From JANOGU01 sp964499865 (GTDB lineage Bacteria; Pseudomonadota; Alphaproteobacteria; Rhodobacterales; Rhodobacteraceae), in assembly GCA_964499865.1 (NCBI GenBank), contig CAZCPY010000013.1, positions 1-36,339 on the forward strand: a stretch of 36,339 nucleotides of DNA. The letters run 5' to 3'. The translations under genes were made by a program, and so were the position numbers. Numbering within the stretch: the first letter of the stretch is position 1; every line of letters starts with the position of its first letter. The notes under the pieces are model-generated. The model saw nothing but the letters and a program-made list of their open reading frames with translations, was not told where the DNA came from and searched no databases. Below are positions 16,553 through 24,124 of this stretch, in pieces.

Positions 16553-17113
16553 TCAGCCCAGCTTGATCGTCACGTCGTCGGTGAAGGCCGCGACCGGCAC
16601 CAGCATGTTCTTGGGTGCCGGCCCGCGGCGGATGCGCCCGGCGGCGTCATAATGCGATCCGTGGCAGGGGCAGAACCAGCCGCCGAAGTCGCCGGCCCCG
16701 TCGCCCAGCGGCACGCAGCCGAGGTGGGTGCAAACACCCACCATCACCAGCCATTCGCCCGCCGCGTCCAGCGTGCGGTTTTCGTCGGACGCGTCCGCGG
16801 CCGGCCGGTTGGCATTCTCGGAACCCTGGTCCGGCAGGTCGGACAGGGCGGTGCCGCGCGCCGAGGCGATCTCTTCCTCGTTGCGGCGGCGGATGAAGAC
16901 CGGCTTGCCCAGCCACTTGACCGTCAGCTGCGTGCCGACCTCGACCGCCGAGACATCGACGAAGATCGACGCCAGGGACCGCACGTCGGCCGAGGGGTTC
17001 ATCTGGTTGATCAGCGGCCAGACCGCGCCGCCGACGGCGACCGCCCCGGCGCCTGCGGTGGCGTAGTAAAGGAAATCCCGGCGCGTGCCTGCGGGCTCTT
17101 CGGCGTGGGCCAC
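16553..17113 (-). CDS. petA: Rieske iron-sulfur subunit of the bc1 complex
   Basis: 186 residues from the GTG at 17113, with GGAAGGGAG upstream. The N-terminus VAHAEEPAGTRRDFLYYATA is close to known Rhodobacter Rieske proteins and carries the twin-arginine motif of the uncleaved Tat signal-anchor. The 2Fe-2S ligands are in CTHLGC and CPCHGSHYD; the hinge is around NQMNPSADVRSLASI. Longer frames up to 17188 add only low-complexity sequence and are rejected. First gene of petABC. Confidence 0.97.
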   Translation of the reverse strand: MAHAEEPAGTRRDFLYYATAGAGAVAVGGAVWPLINQMNPSADVRSLASIFVDVSAVEVGTQLTVKWLGKPVFIRRRNEEEIASARGTALSDLPDQGSENANRPAADASDENRTLDAAGEWLVMVGVCTHLGCVPLGDGAGDFGGWFCPCHGSHYDAAGRIRRGPAPKNMLVPVAAFTDDVTIKLG

Positions 17114-17193
17114 GGTTTGCTCCCTTCCTGCGGCGGCGCATCGGCCACCCGAACCGTCCCGGCAGGACGCGCTGCGTCCCCGGGGCATTGCGC

Positions 17194-17222
17194 TATCTAA
17201 CGCTGACCCGGGGCGGCGTCCA
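17194..17222 (-). promoter_or_regulatory. petA: Candidate sigma-70 promoter of petABC
   Basis: On the minus strand TGGACG (17222-17217) and TAGATA (17199-17194) are separated by exactly 17 bases. This is the only AT-rich spot upstream of petA, 80 bases before its start codon. Not experimentally shown. Confidence 0.5.
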
Positions 17223-17239
17223 GCGTCCCGGGGTGGCGC

Positions 17240-17779
17240 AGATTGACGCTGCCCCCGCGGGGATGGCCGGGCGGGTCCGACACCGGAGGGCCATGCACCC
17301 TTCGCAGCGCCGCAACGTCGCCGTGCTGCCGCCGGGGCACCCGGGGGCCGCCGATGCCGAAGCGCCGCCGCCGCTGCGCGGCGCGGCCGCCGCCGCCGCC
17401 GGGCCGGGCCGGTGCGCGACCTGGCGGCGGCCGGGCTTTGCGGTGCCGGAGCTGACGGACGGTCCGAACCTCGTCACGGTGAACCCGCCGCGCCGCTTTC
17501 CGGGGCAGGGCGCGGTTCCCGCGCTCTCCGGGTACAGGCCCGGGCCTGGCCGTGGCCCGCGTCGACGTCGCCCGGCCCGGCGGGGCGGTTGCGGGCAACG
17601 GGTCACCGGCCCGGCGGCGGTCTGCATGGCGGGGGCGGACCGGCGCCTGCCGGGCCGCCGGTCGCCGAAGACAGGGGCGGCCACGGCCGCCACGGTGACG
17701 GCCTTGCCCGCGGCGGCCACTTCAGGACGCAAGGCCACCACCCGCGCCGTCAACCCTGGCGTCGCCCCGCGGTTCTGAC
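17240..17779 (+). pseudogene. Possible frameshifted relic of an RsmC-like methyltransferase N-terminal half
   Basis: Between petA and GST, 829 bases have no intact gene. Joining plus-strand frames gives stretches such as RNVAVLPPG, RDLAAAGFAVPELTDGPNLV, TVNPPR, ARVDVARPGGAVAGNG and LPAAATSGRKATTRAVNPGV. In order they resemble the N-terminal half of Rhodobacteraceae 16S rRNA G1207 methyltransferase RsmC: a VAVL..P start, PGGAV..DG, then an LPA..D.SDW..NPG-like end. The methyltransferase half is missing, and a GC-rich repeat starts 22 bases after the last stop. The frames must be switched several times, so this is an inference from pattern only. The alternative is plain noncoding GC-rich DNA. 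Confidence 0.3.
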
Positions 17780-17800
17780 CGGCAGCGCCCTCTGTCGTTC

Positions 17801-17856
17801 GGCGCTTCCCTCCCCCCCTCGTGGGGGAGGGAGAGGGTGGGGGGGCGCCCGGCCGG
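17801..17856. repeat. GC-rich hairpin repeat, copy 1 of the near-identical set
   Basis: GGCGCTTCCCTCCC arm, TCGTG centre, GGGGGAGGGAG arm, then AGGGTGGGGGGGCGCCC and GGCCGG. It differs from the copy at 36285-36339 only by one C in a C run. A weaker inverted element (GGTGGCGCCCCCCTTGCCC onwards, to about 17915) follows. Confidence 0.8.
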
Positions 17857-17942
17857 TCGGTGGCGCCCCCCTTGCCCATCCCCACGCGGGGACGTCGCCC
17901 ACGGGGGGCAGGGCTGTGCCCGCGGCGGGCGGGTAGCGCCGC

Positions 17943-18551
17943 TCAGCCCGGCGGCAGCGTCGCCGCCACCGCAGGGCGGTCCCCGACCCGCGCCGCAAAG
18001 GCCGCCAGCCCCGGCCGCCTGTCGCGCCAGCCGCGCGCCGCGTGGCGGAAGTCGAGGTAGCCCAATGCGCAGGCCACGGCCATCGCCGCCATGCCGAAGC
18101 CGTCGTCAAGCAGCGCCAGCCAGCGCGCCTCCAGCGCATCCAGCGACCGGTCGACCTTGGCCCATTGCGCCTCGACCCATTCCGGGGACCGGCTGCCCTC
18201 GGGCTTGATGTGCGTCTCGTAGCGCATCAGCACCGCGGCCTCCATGATCCCGTCGGCGGTCGCCTCGACCACCAGCGCATCCCACAGCCGCGGCGCCGCC
18301 GGATAGGCCCCGGCCTGCCACAGGTCATCCAGCCAGCGGCAGATCACCCGGCTGTCGTAGAGGATCCGCCCGTCGTCCAGGCGCAGCGCGGGCACCTTGC
18401 CGAGGGGGTTTTCGGCCACCGGCAGCGACCCCGGCGCCAGCGGCGTGCCCGTGGCTTTGACCAGCGTCAGGTCGCCCGCGCGCCCCGCCTCCAGCGCCAG
18501 CAGCATGACCTTGCGCACGAAGGGCGAGGTGGGCGAGTGGAACAGTTCCAT
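17943..18551 (-). CDS. Glutathione S-transferase family protein
   Basis: 202 residues. The N-terminal thioredoxin-like domain begins MELFHSPTSPFVRKVMLLAL, with the Ser in SPTSPFVRK as the likely glutathione-activating residue, and contains NPLGKVPALRLDDGRILYDS, the glutathione-binding cis-Pro and Asp-Ser segment. The C-terminal part is helical (LDALEARWLALLDDGFGMAA, ALGYLDFRH). The length is normal for the family. The substrate is unknown. Four bases separate it from the gene upstream, so the two form one operon. Confidence 0.92.
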   Translation of the reverse strand: MELFHSPTSPFVRKVMLLALEAGRAGDLTLVKATGTPLAPGSLPVAENPLGKVPALRLDDGRILYDSRVICRWLDDLWQAGAYPAAPRLWDALVVEATADGIMEAAVLMRYETHIKPEGSRSPEWVEAQWAKVDRSLDALEARWLALLDDGFGMAAMAVACALGYLDFRHAARGWRDRRPGLAAFAARVGDRPAVAATLPPG

Positions 18552-18555
18552 CGCG

Positions 18556-18852
18556 TCAGACCCGCCGCAGTCGTGCGCGGGCGATCAGGCCCAGGTCGAT
18601 CTCCACGCCCTGTCCGTCCGCCCCCCGGATCACCCGGCGGAACCGCCAGGCCAGGTTGCGCTGGCCATCCTCGCCGCGCGGGGCATGGGCGGCAAGGCCG
18701 TCGTCCAGCGCATCCAGCGCATCCTCGGCCTGCTGGTCGGTGCGGCCCGGGGCGATCCGCGACCGGGCCAGCCGGGCGATCCCCCAGCCCGCCGCGGCGA
18801 CGGCGCCTGCGCGCAGGGCAAACACGGCGACGGGTGCAAGCGGCAGGGGCAT
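18556..18852 (-). CDS. Small membrane-anchored hypothetical protein
   Basis: 98 residues. One hydrophobic segment at the N-terminus (PVAVFALRAGAVAAAGWGIA) is followed by a charged soluble part (RTDQQAEDALDALDDGLAAH) and a basic C-terminus (NLAWRFRRVIRGADGQGVEI). I do not recognise a named family. GGAGG precedes the ATG at 18852, and the 4-base gap to GST argues for a real gene in a two-gene operon. Confidence 0.7.
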   Translation of the reverse strand: MPLPLAPVAVFALRAGAVAAAGWGIARLARSRIAPGRTDQQAEDALDALDDGLAAHAPRGEDGQRNLAWRFRRVIRGADGQGVEIDLGLIARARLRRV

Positions 18853-18984
18853 GGCGGACCTCCCTCGGTTTCGGGTGCCGACATTACCGCGGCGGCGGCG
18901 GGAAGCAAACCATCCGCTGGCGCCGGGGCTCCGGCAAGCGCGCCATGGCCCGCACCGCCGGCCCGCGTGCCCCGGGAAGACCGA

Positions 18985-19003
18985 CCCGCCCCGCCGGGGC
19001 GGG
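18985..19003 (-). terminator. Terminator after the PaiB-like gene
   Basis: CCCGCCCC, loop GCC, GGGGCGGG, an 8-bp stem 5 bases beyond the stop codon on the minus strand. Confidence 0.6.
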
Positions 19004-19008
19004 GCGCC

Positions 19009-19626
19009 TCAGGTCTCCGTCCATGCCCGGCCCCGCATCAGCGCGGCAATCGCCTGCGACCCGGCGTCCGGCCGCGCCGCCAGCCCGGCCGCGGCGCCGG
19101 CGCGGGCGGCCTCGGGCTTGTTCTGGTTCAGCTTGACGGTGCTGTCGACCGCCGTCACCGCCAGCCGCAGGGGGCGGATCGCGCGCATCATCCGGTCCAT
19201 CGCGCCCGCCGACATCTTGTCGGCGACCCACGGCGCCTTGGGCGCCAGCCGCGCCTCGAAATCGGCGCTGACGGCATCCAGATGCGGCCGCAGCGCGCTG
19301 TCGGGCAGGGGCTCCAGCGTGCCCCGCAGATGCACGGCGACATAGTTCCAGGTCGGCACCTGGTCGGGCAGGCCATACCAGTCCGGCGAGACATAGGCAT
19401 CCGGTCCCGCCACCAGCATCACCGCCGCCGCGGGCAGCGCCATCCGCGCGATGGGGTTGGACCGCGCCAGATGCAGGCACAGGTCAACGCCGCGCGCCTC
19501 AAAGGGGACGTGCGCCGCCAGCGGCCCCTCCGGCCCGTTCACGCACAGCACGCCGAAGCCCCGCGCGGCGGCCATCGCGCGGGCCTCGGCCTCGGACGCG
19601 GCGCGGAAGGCGGGGTTGGGATGCAT
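19009..19626 (-). CDS. PaiB-like FMN-binding protein
   Basis: 205 residues. MHPNPAFRAASEAEARAMAA, AHVPFEARGVDLCLHLARSN, DAYVSPDWYG and VPTWNYVAVHLRG follow the PaiB / FMN-binding negative regulator family in order; WNY and the HLARSN loop belong to the flavin-binding split barrel. The C-terminal STVKLNQNKPEAARAGAA is also typical. In Bacillus the protein affects sporulation and protease genes, but in Alphaproteobacteria the role is unknown and the name should be taken as a family label. It has no HTH domain. Confidence 0.87.
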   Translation of the reverse strand: MHPNPAFRAASEAEARAMAAARGFGVLCVNGPEGPLAAHVPFEARGVDLCLHLARSNPIARMALPAAAVMLVAGPDAYVSPDWYGLPDQVPTWNYVAVHLRGTLEPLPDSALRPHLDAVSADFEARLAPKAPWVADKMSAGAMDRMMRAIRPLRLAVTAVDSTVKLNQNKPEAARAGAAAGLAARPDAGSQAIAALMRGRAWTET

Positions 19627-19650
19627 CGGAGAGCCGATCGAAAGCGGAAA

Positions 19651-19676
19651 GGCCGCCGCGGTTGCCCGCAGCGGCC
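19651..19676 (-). terminator. rpmJ: Terminator of rpmJ
   Basis: GGCCGC-C-GCGG, loop TTGC, CCGC-A-GCGGCC: 10 pairs with one mismatch, followed on the minus strand by TTTCC. A second small hairpin (TTTCCCG-AAG-CGGGAAA, 19683-19699) lies just before it. The two stand in tandem directly downstream of rpmJ. Confidence 0.7.
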
Positions 19677-19703
19677 CGGGCCTTTCCCGAAGCGGGAAAA
19701 GCC

Positions 19704-19829
19704 TCAGCCCTGGCGGGCCTTGTAGCGCTTCTGCGTCTTGTTGATGACGTAGACGCGGCCCTTGCGGCGCACCACCTGGCAGTCGCGGTGACGCGTCTTC
19801 AGCGAACGCAGCGAGTTGGCGACCTTCAT
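19704..19829 (-). CDS. rpmJ: 50S ribosomal protein L36
   Basis: 41 residues: MKVANSLRSLKTRHRDCQVV, then RRKGRVYVINKTQKRYKARQ and G. This is the short alphaproteobacterial L36 without the zinc-binding Cys set (only one Cys remains), so it works without zinc. GGGGAGGG precedes the ATG at 19829. It is too short for many gene finders. It stands alone with its own tandem hairpins downstream. Confidence 0.97.
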   Translation of the reverse strand: MKVANSLRSLKTRHRDCQVVRRKGRVYVINKTQKRYKARQG

Positions 19830-19879
19830 CGGCAGCCCTCCCCTTCGATGCGGCGCTGGCGCGCCCTTGTTGAACCCGT

Positions 19880-19895
19880 GCCCCCTGTCGGGGGC
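19880..19895 (-). terminator. Hairpin downstream of tRNA-Val
   Basis: GCCCCC, loop TGTC, GGGGGC, 10 bases past the 3' end of the tRNA on the minus strand; a short but GC-only stem. Confidence 0.5.
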
Positions 19896-19905
19896 GGTGA
19901 CATGG

Positions 19906-19977
19906 TGGGCGGTACTGGGATCGAACCAGTGGCCACTACGATGTCAACGTAGTGCTCTACCGCTGAGCTAACCGCCC
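19906..19977 (-). tRNA. tRNA-Val(GAC)
   Basis: 72 bases. Acceptor GGGCGGT pairs with ACCGCCC; the D arm is GCTCAGCGGTAGAGC. The anticodon arm is CTACG-TTGACAT-CGTAG, giving anticodon GAC (Val, codon GUC). The T arm is ACTGG-TTCGATC-CCAGT, and the discriminator base is A. CCA is not encoded, since the genomic bases after the discriminator are CAT. Confidence 0.95.
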
Positions 19978-20116
19978 ACATCGGCACGGGACCGACCCCG
20001 AAGGGGCGGCCTCGCGCCGGACCCGGGGGCTATAAAAGAGCGGCCATGGCCGCGCAAGGGGGTTCGACAGGGGGCGAAAGCCACATATAACGGTCGGGAT
20101 CGCACCACGGGACCGC

Positions 20117-20990
20117 ATGACCGGCGACAGCCATACCCTTTACGCCCCCGCAGTGCCGGAAACTCCGGTGCTGTTCTCGTCGCCCCATTCGGGGCGCGAC
20201 TATCCGGCGGGGTTCCTGTCGCTGTCGCAGCTTGACCCGCTGACCCTGCGGTCCTCCGAGGATGCCTTCGTCGACGAGCTGTTCGCCTGCGCACCGGGCT
20301 ATGGCGCGCCGCTTCTGGCCGCGCGCTGGCCGCGCGCCTGGCTGGACCTCAACCGCGCGCCGGACGAGCTTGACCCCGCGGTGATCGAAGGCCTGGGCCG
20401 GGCGCCGCACAACCCGCGCGTGGCTTCCGGGCTGGGCGTGATCCCGCGCGTGGTGGCGAACGGGCGGCCGATCTACGCGGGCAAGCTGTCGCGCGCCGAG
20501 GCCGAGGCGCGGCTGGTGCGCGGCTGGCACCCCTGGCACGCGGCGCTGCGGCGGCTGATCGACGAGCGGCTCGCGCGGTTCGGGCAGGCGGTGCTGATCG
20601 ACTGCCATTCGATGCCGCACGAGGCGATCGAGGCCCATGCGCGGCCGGGCCAGCCCCGCCCCGACGTGGTGCTGGGCGACCGCTTCGGCGCGGCCGCCGG
20701 GCGCGAGGTGATGGACATGGTCGAGGCGGCCTTCGCCGCCGCGGGCCTGCGGGTCGCGCGCAATTCGCCCTTCGCCGGGGCCTTCATCGCGCAGGCCTAC
20801 GGGCGGCCGTCGCGTGGCGCGCATGTCGTGCAGGTGGAAATCGACCGCGCGCTCTACATGGACGAGGCGCGGGTGGAGAAGCTCGCGACCTTNNNNNNNN
20901 NNCTTCACCACCTTCCGCACGATGATCGCGGGCGTGGTCGCCGATCTGGTGCGCATCGGGCGGCCGGGCCTGCCGCTGGCGGCCGAGTAG
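20117..20990 (+). CDS. N-formylglutamate amidohydrolase (second copy), interrupted by an assembly gap
   Basis: About 290 residues if repaired. VLFSSPHSGRDYPAGFLSLS, LRSSEDAFVDELFACAP, AWLDLNRAPDELDPAVIEG and LIDCHSMPHEA are the HutG2-type motifs, with the zinc ligands in SPHSG and DCHSMP. It should hydrolyse N-formylglutamate or a related acyl-amino acid. A run of 10 N (20893-20902) follows KLATF; after the gap the natural frame is FTTFRTMIAGVVADLVRIG and ends in TAG at 20990, but 10 N shift it out of phase. With 0, 9 or 12 unknown bases the frame is intact. So the gene is probably whole and the break is an assembly artefact. No other hut genes are near. Confidence 0.85.
20893..20902. other. 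Assembly gap (10 N)
   Basis: Ten undetermined bases inside the N-formylglutamate amidohydrolase gene. The flanks are in frame only if the gap length is a multiple of three. Confidence 0.99.
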
Positions 20991-21030
20991 CGCACCGCCC
21001 GGGGCTTTGGCGGCATCGGCGCCGCCAGGG

Positions 21031-21075
21031 CCGGAAACTTCGAAGTTTCCGGTCCGGTTTCTTGGCAAGAAACCG
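21031..21075. repeat. Tandem palindromes between the amidohydrolase gene and radC
   Basis: CCGGAAACTTC/GAAGTTTCCGG (21031-21052) is a perfect 22-bp palindrome. It is followed by CGGTTTCTT-GGC-AAGAAACCG (21055-21075), a 9-bp stem. Together they look like a dispersed Rhodobacteraceae palindrome pair and may also end transcription of the upstream gene. Confidence 0.75.
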
Positions 21076-21188
21076 TCTTGGGCCCGACCGGCCGAAAGCG
21101 GCTGCGCGATCCGCGGGTCGGCCGCAGGGCCTGCGCTCCGGGACTCTGGTTAACGCTTCCTTCACCATCCCTGTGGCACGCTTCCGGC

Positions 21189-21944
21189 ATGTCCCGCGCC
21201 TTCGCCGAACAGCCCGCCCTCTTCGCCCCCGACGCCGACGAGGCGCCTGGCACGGCGCTTCCCGACCGCCTGCCCAGCTACATCGCCGACCACCGCGCCC
21301 GCCTGCGCACCCGCTTTGCCGAGGGCGGGGCCGGGGCGATGCCCGACTACGAACTGCTGGAACTCTGCCTGTTCCGCACCATTCCCCGGCGCGACGTGAA
21401 GCCGCTGGCGCGCCTACTGCTCGACACCTTCGGCGACCTCGCGCGCGTGGTCACCGCCCCCGCCGCCCGCCTGATGCAGGTCGATGGCGTGGGCGAGGCG
21501 GTGGTGCAGGACCTCAAGATCCTCGAGGCGCTGGCCACGAGGATGATGCGCGCCCGGGTGATGCACCGCGCCGTCCTGTCGTCCTGGGATGCGCTGCTCG
21601 ACTACTGCCACACCGCCATGGCGCACCGCGAGACCGAACAGTTCCGCGTGCTGTATCTCGACCGCAAGAACGTGCTGATCGCCGACGAGGAACAGGCCCG
21701 CGGCACGGTTGACCATGTGCCCGTCTACCCGCGCGAAGTGGTCAAGCGCGCGCTGGAACTGAACGCAAGCGCCCTGATCCTGGTGCACAACCACCCCTCG
21801 GGCGACCCCACGCCCTCGTCGGCCGACATCTCGATGACGCTGCAGGTCCGCGACGCCGCGCAGGTGCTCGGCCTGACGCTGCACGACCACCTGATCGTCG
21901 GCCGCGAACGCGAGGTCAGCTTCCGCGCCGCGGGGTATCTGTAG
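21189..21944 (+). CDS. radC: RadC family protein (JAMM/MPN)
   Basis: 251 residues from the ATG at 21189. The N-terminal part has a helix-hairpin-helix-like region (LMQVDGVGEAVVQDLKILEA). The C-terminal MPN(+) domain carries the zinc motif HNHPSGDPTPSSAD, with His200, His202 and Asp213, preceded by Glu150 in RETEQFRVLYLDRKN. It is a predicted metalloprotein. The old link with DNA repair has not held up, and the true role is unknown. The length is normal. Longer frames upstream (to 21078) run through the palindromes and are rejected. Confidence 0.93.
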   Translation: MSRAFAEQPALFAPDADEAPGTALPDRLPSYIADHRARLRTRFAEGGAGAMPDYELLELCLFRTIPRRDVKPLARLLLDTFGDLARVVTAPAARLMQVDGVGEAVVQDLKILEALATRMMRARVMHRAVLSSWDALLDYCHTAMAHRETEQFRVLYLDRKNVLIADEEQARGTVDHVPVYPREVVKRALELNASALILVHNHPSGDPTPSSADISMTLQVRDAAQVLGLTLHDHLIVGREREVSFRAAGYL

Positions 21945-21991
21945 CGGGGGCGGGTCTGGGCCGCATCCGCCGGGGCGGACGTGCCGTCCCC

Positions 21992-22186
21992 GGTCGGGAC
22001 CGCCGACCGCGGTTCCCTCGGCCCCGACTTCATCTCCCCGACCGTGGCCCGCTTCCGCCGCTTCGCCACCGTCCTCGGATTGATGCCGGGCACCCGGCCC
22101 GGCCGCGCGCGCGCGGCTTGCGGTCGCTGAAGTGCTGCCCTGACGGCGCGCGTGGTCGTGGCGCTCCCGTGACGAACCTGTTCCGC
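21992..22186 (-). pseudogene. Remnant of an IS481-type transposase N-terminus
   Basis: One unbroken minus-strand frame reads EQVRHGSATTTRAVRAALQ, then RPQAARARPGRV, then PGINPRTVAKRRKRATV and GEMKSGPREPRSAV. This follows the N-terminal helix-turn-helix region of IS481-family transposases, whose typical form is HGSATTT.AVR.AIQ.SQ, GINPKTVAKW.KR, GP.EPRSTV. About 65 residues remain. The start codon is gone (GCG stands before the Glu), and after SAVPT the similarity ends: the DDE catalytic domain is missing. No terminal inverted repeats are seen. The fragment lies between radC and a GC-rich repeat pair, in 485 bases with no intact gene. Confidence 0.7.
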
Positions 22187-22280
22187 AGGTCTTCCTTCGA
22201 TTGCCGCGAAAGGATCGCACCCTCAAGCCGCGGCACCAGACAGCCGGTCGCGACACCCGAAACCGCCGCACCGGGTCAAA

Positions 22281-22391
22281 CCGCTCTCCCGCCCCCCCCT
22301 CTTGGGGGGAGGCAGAGGGGGCGCGCCCGGCCAGTAGCGCGGGGCCCCCCTCCCCCCTCCCCTCCCCACGAGGGGGAGGGGAGGCGCCCGA
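22281..22391. repeat. Inverted pair of GC-rich hairpin repeats
   Basis: One copy (22281-22332, ending GCGCGCCCGGCC) faces an inverted one (22341-22391, CCCCTCCCCACGAGGGGGAG then GGGAGGCGCCC). It lies downstream of both radC and the convergent quinone oxidoreductase gene, where it may end transcription on both sides. Confidence 0.75.
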
Positions 22392-22429
22392 TCCCCGGCC
22401 CTTGCCGCCCCGGAAGCCTGGCGTGGCGC

Positions 22430-23422
22430 CTATCCCCCGACCTTCAGCACGATCTTGCCCACATGGGCCGAGCTTTCCATCCGCCGGTGGGCCCCGGCGG
22501 CGTCGACCAGGCGGAATTCGCTGTCCATCACCGGGCGCAGGTGCCCGGCGGCGATCATCGGCCACACATGTGCCTCGACCGCGGCGGCGATGCGGGCCTT
22601 GGCCAGGTCGGACTGCGGGCGCAGGGTCGATCCCGTGATCGTCAGGCGGCGGACCATGACCTCGGCGAAGTTCACCTCGACCTTCGGCCCCTGCAGGAAG
22701 GCGATCTGCACCAGCCGCCCGTCATCGGCCAGCGCCCTGAGGTTGCGCGGCAGGTAGGGCCCGCCGACCATGTCGAGGATCAGGTTGGCCCCGCCCTCGC
22801 GCTTCAGCAACTCGACGAAATCCGCCGTGCGGTAGTCGATCGCGGCCTCGGCCCCCAGGCCTTCGCAGGCCAGGCACTTTTCGGGCGACCCGGCGGTGGC
22901 GAAGACGCGGGCACCCAGCGCGCGGGCGATCTGGATCGCGGTGGTGCCGATGCCGGATGACCCGCCGTGCACCAGGAACCGCTCGCCCGCCTGCAGCCCC
23001 CCGCGCATCACCAGGTTGGACCAGACGGTAAAGCAGGTCTCGGGCAGGCAGGCGGCCTCGCGCAGGGACAGGCCCGCCGGGATCGGCAGGGCGTGGTCGG
23101 CGGCGCAGACGGCGTATTCGGCATAGCCCCCGCCCGGCAGCAGGGCGCAGACCGCGTCGCCGATCTGCCAGCGCGCCACGCCCTGCCCCATGGCCACCAC
23201 ATGCCCCGCCGCCTCCAGCCCCGGCAGGGGCGAGGCGCCGGGGGGCGGGGCATAGGCGCCCGCGCGCTGCAGCGCGTCGGGGCGGTTCACCCCGGCCCAG
23301 GCGATGCGGATGACGATCTGCCCATGCCCCGGCACCGGCACCGGCCGGTCGCAGGGCTGCAGCACGTCCGGCCCGCCGGGGGCGGTGATCTCCATCGCGG
23401 TCATCGTGTGGGGCAGGGACAT
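22430..23422 (-). CDS. NAD(P)H:quinone oxidoreductase (zeta-crystallin-like MDR)
   Basis: 330 residues, ATG at 23422 behind GAGGAGG. The chain has the medium-chain dehydrogenase layout: a GroES-like N-terminal domain (IRIAWAGVNRPDALQRAG, LPGLEAAGHVVAMG) and a Rossmann NADPH domain (FLVHGGSSGIGTTAIQIARA, LGARVFATAGSPEK). The structural and catalytic zinc Cys of alcohol dehydrogenases are absent, which places it among quinone oxidoreductases (PIG3/QOR type). It reduces quinones or enones with NADPH in the cytosol. A TetR-like ORF diverges from it 96 bases away and could regulate it. Confidence 0.92.
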   Translation of the reverse strand: MSLPHTMTAMEITAPGGPDVLQPCDRPVPVPGHGQIVIRIAWAGVNRPDALQRAGAYAPPPGASPLPGLEAAGHVVAMGQGVARWQIGDAVCALLPGGGYAEYAVCAADHALPIPAGLSLREAACLPETCFTVWSNLVMRGGLQAGERFLVHGGSSGIGTTAIQIARALGARVFATAGSPEKCLACEGLGAEAAIDYRTADFVELLKREGGANLILDMVGGPYLPRNLRALADDGRLVQIAFLQGPKVEVNFAEVMVRRLTITGSTLRPQSDLAKARIAAAVEAHVWPMIAAGHLRPVMDSEFRLVDAAGAHRRMESSAHVGKIVLKVGG

Positions 23423-23518
23423 GCGGGCCTCCTCGGCTGTGCCTTGCGGGATGCCAGAGGCGGGCGGGGCGGGCAAGCGGTAGGGTTTCGTCAAGAAACT
23501 CCTGTCAGGGTTGCGGAC

Positions 23519-24124
23519 ATGACCGCGATCGCGCCCCTTCCCGCCGCCGCCCCGCCCGCCGACCCGCCCGCCGCCCCGCCCGCAGACCCTGGTGCGGGCG
23601 ATGGTGCCGTGCTGGATGCCGCGGTGCCGCTGTACTGGATGTTCGGGCGGATGGACGTGACGCTGGCCGTGCTCGCGGCCGAAACGGGGGTGCAGGAAAC
23701 GGCGCTTGCCGCGGCCTTCGGCGATGCGCGGGGCGCGTTCCTGGCGGCGCTGGGGCATTACGCAGGTGGGCTGGCGGCGGTGCCTTTCCGGGCCTTCGCA
23801 CGGGACGGGACGGCGGGCTTTGCCGCGGCGGCGCTGGATCTGGTCTATGATGGCGAGACCGGCCGCGGCTGCCTGCTGATGCGGGCGATCCTGGATTTCG
23901 CGCCCCGCGATGCGGCGGTGGCGGCTGCCGTGGCGGGCCATGCGGCCGGCCTGATCGCGCTGGCCGGTCCGCCGCAGGCGGGGGCGGACGGCGCCCGCCT
24001 GTTGCAGGCGCTGGCCGCCGCAGCGGCCTTCGCCCAGGCCGGGCGTCCGCGCGCCGCAGGGGCTGCGGCCTTGCAGGCGGTCCTGTCCGGCGCCCCCCCG
24101 GCCTTCCGGTCGGTGCGCCGGTCA
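23519..24124 (+). CDS. TetR-like regulator, without its own stop codon
   Basis: Start ATG at 23519 (MTAIAPLPAAAPPADPP). After a low-complexity Pro/Ala lead, residues 35-80 look like a TetR N-terminal DNA-binding domain (VTLAVLAAETGVQETALAAA, FGDARGAFLAALGHY), and GRGCLLMRAILDFAPRDAAV with the next helices resembles a TetR ligand domain. The domain ends near 24110, but no stop follows: the frame stays open to 25141 antisense to nagA. No frame of the plus strand has a stop between 24001 and about 24450. The end given here is where the family-like sequence stops. The gene diverges from the quinone oxidoreductase, a usual place for a TetR repressor. It could be a decayed gene or carry a sequencing error. 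Confidence 0.5.

Noticed and set aside
15247..16566. 439-residue plus-strand ORF opposite petB
   Set aside because: His/Asp/Gln/Arg-rich reverse image of the cytochrome b gene.
17193..17885. 230-residue minus-strand ORF upstream of petA
   Set aside because: Starts within or next to the GC-rich repeat, is Pro/Arg/Ala-rich and shows no domain; overlaps the likely pet promoter.
20904..21712. Long plus-strand continuation of the amidohydrolase frame after the N run into radC
   Set aside because: It results from the wrong gap phase; the true frame ends at 20990 and the remainder is a shadow of radC.
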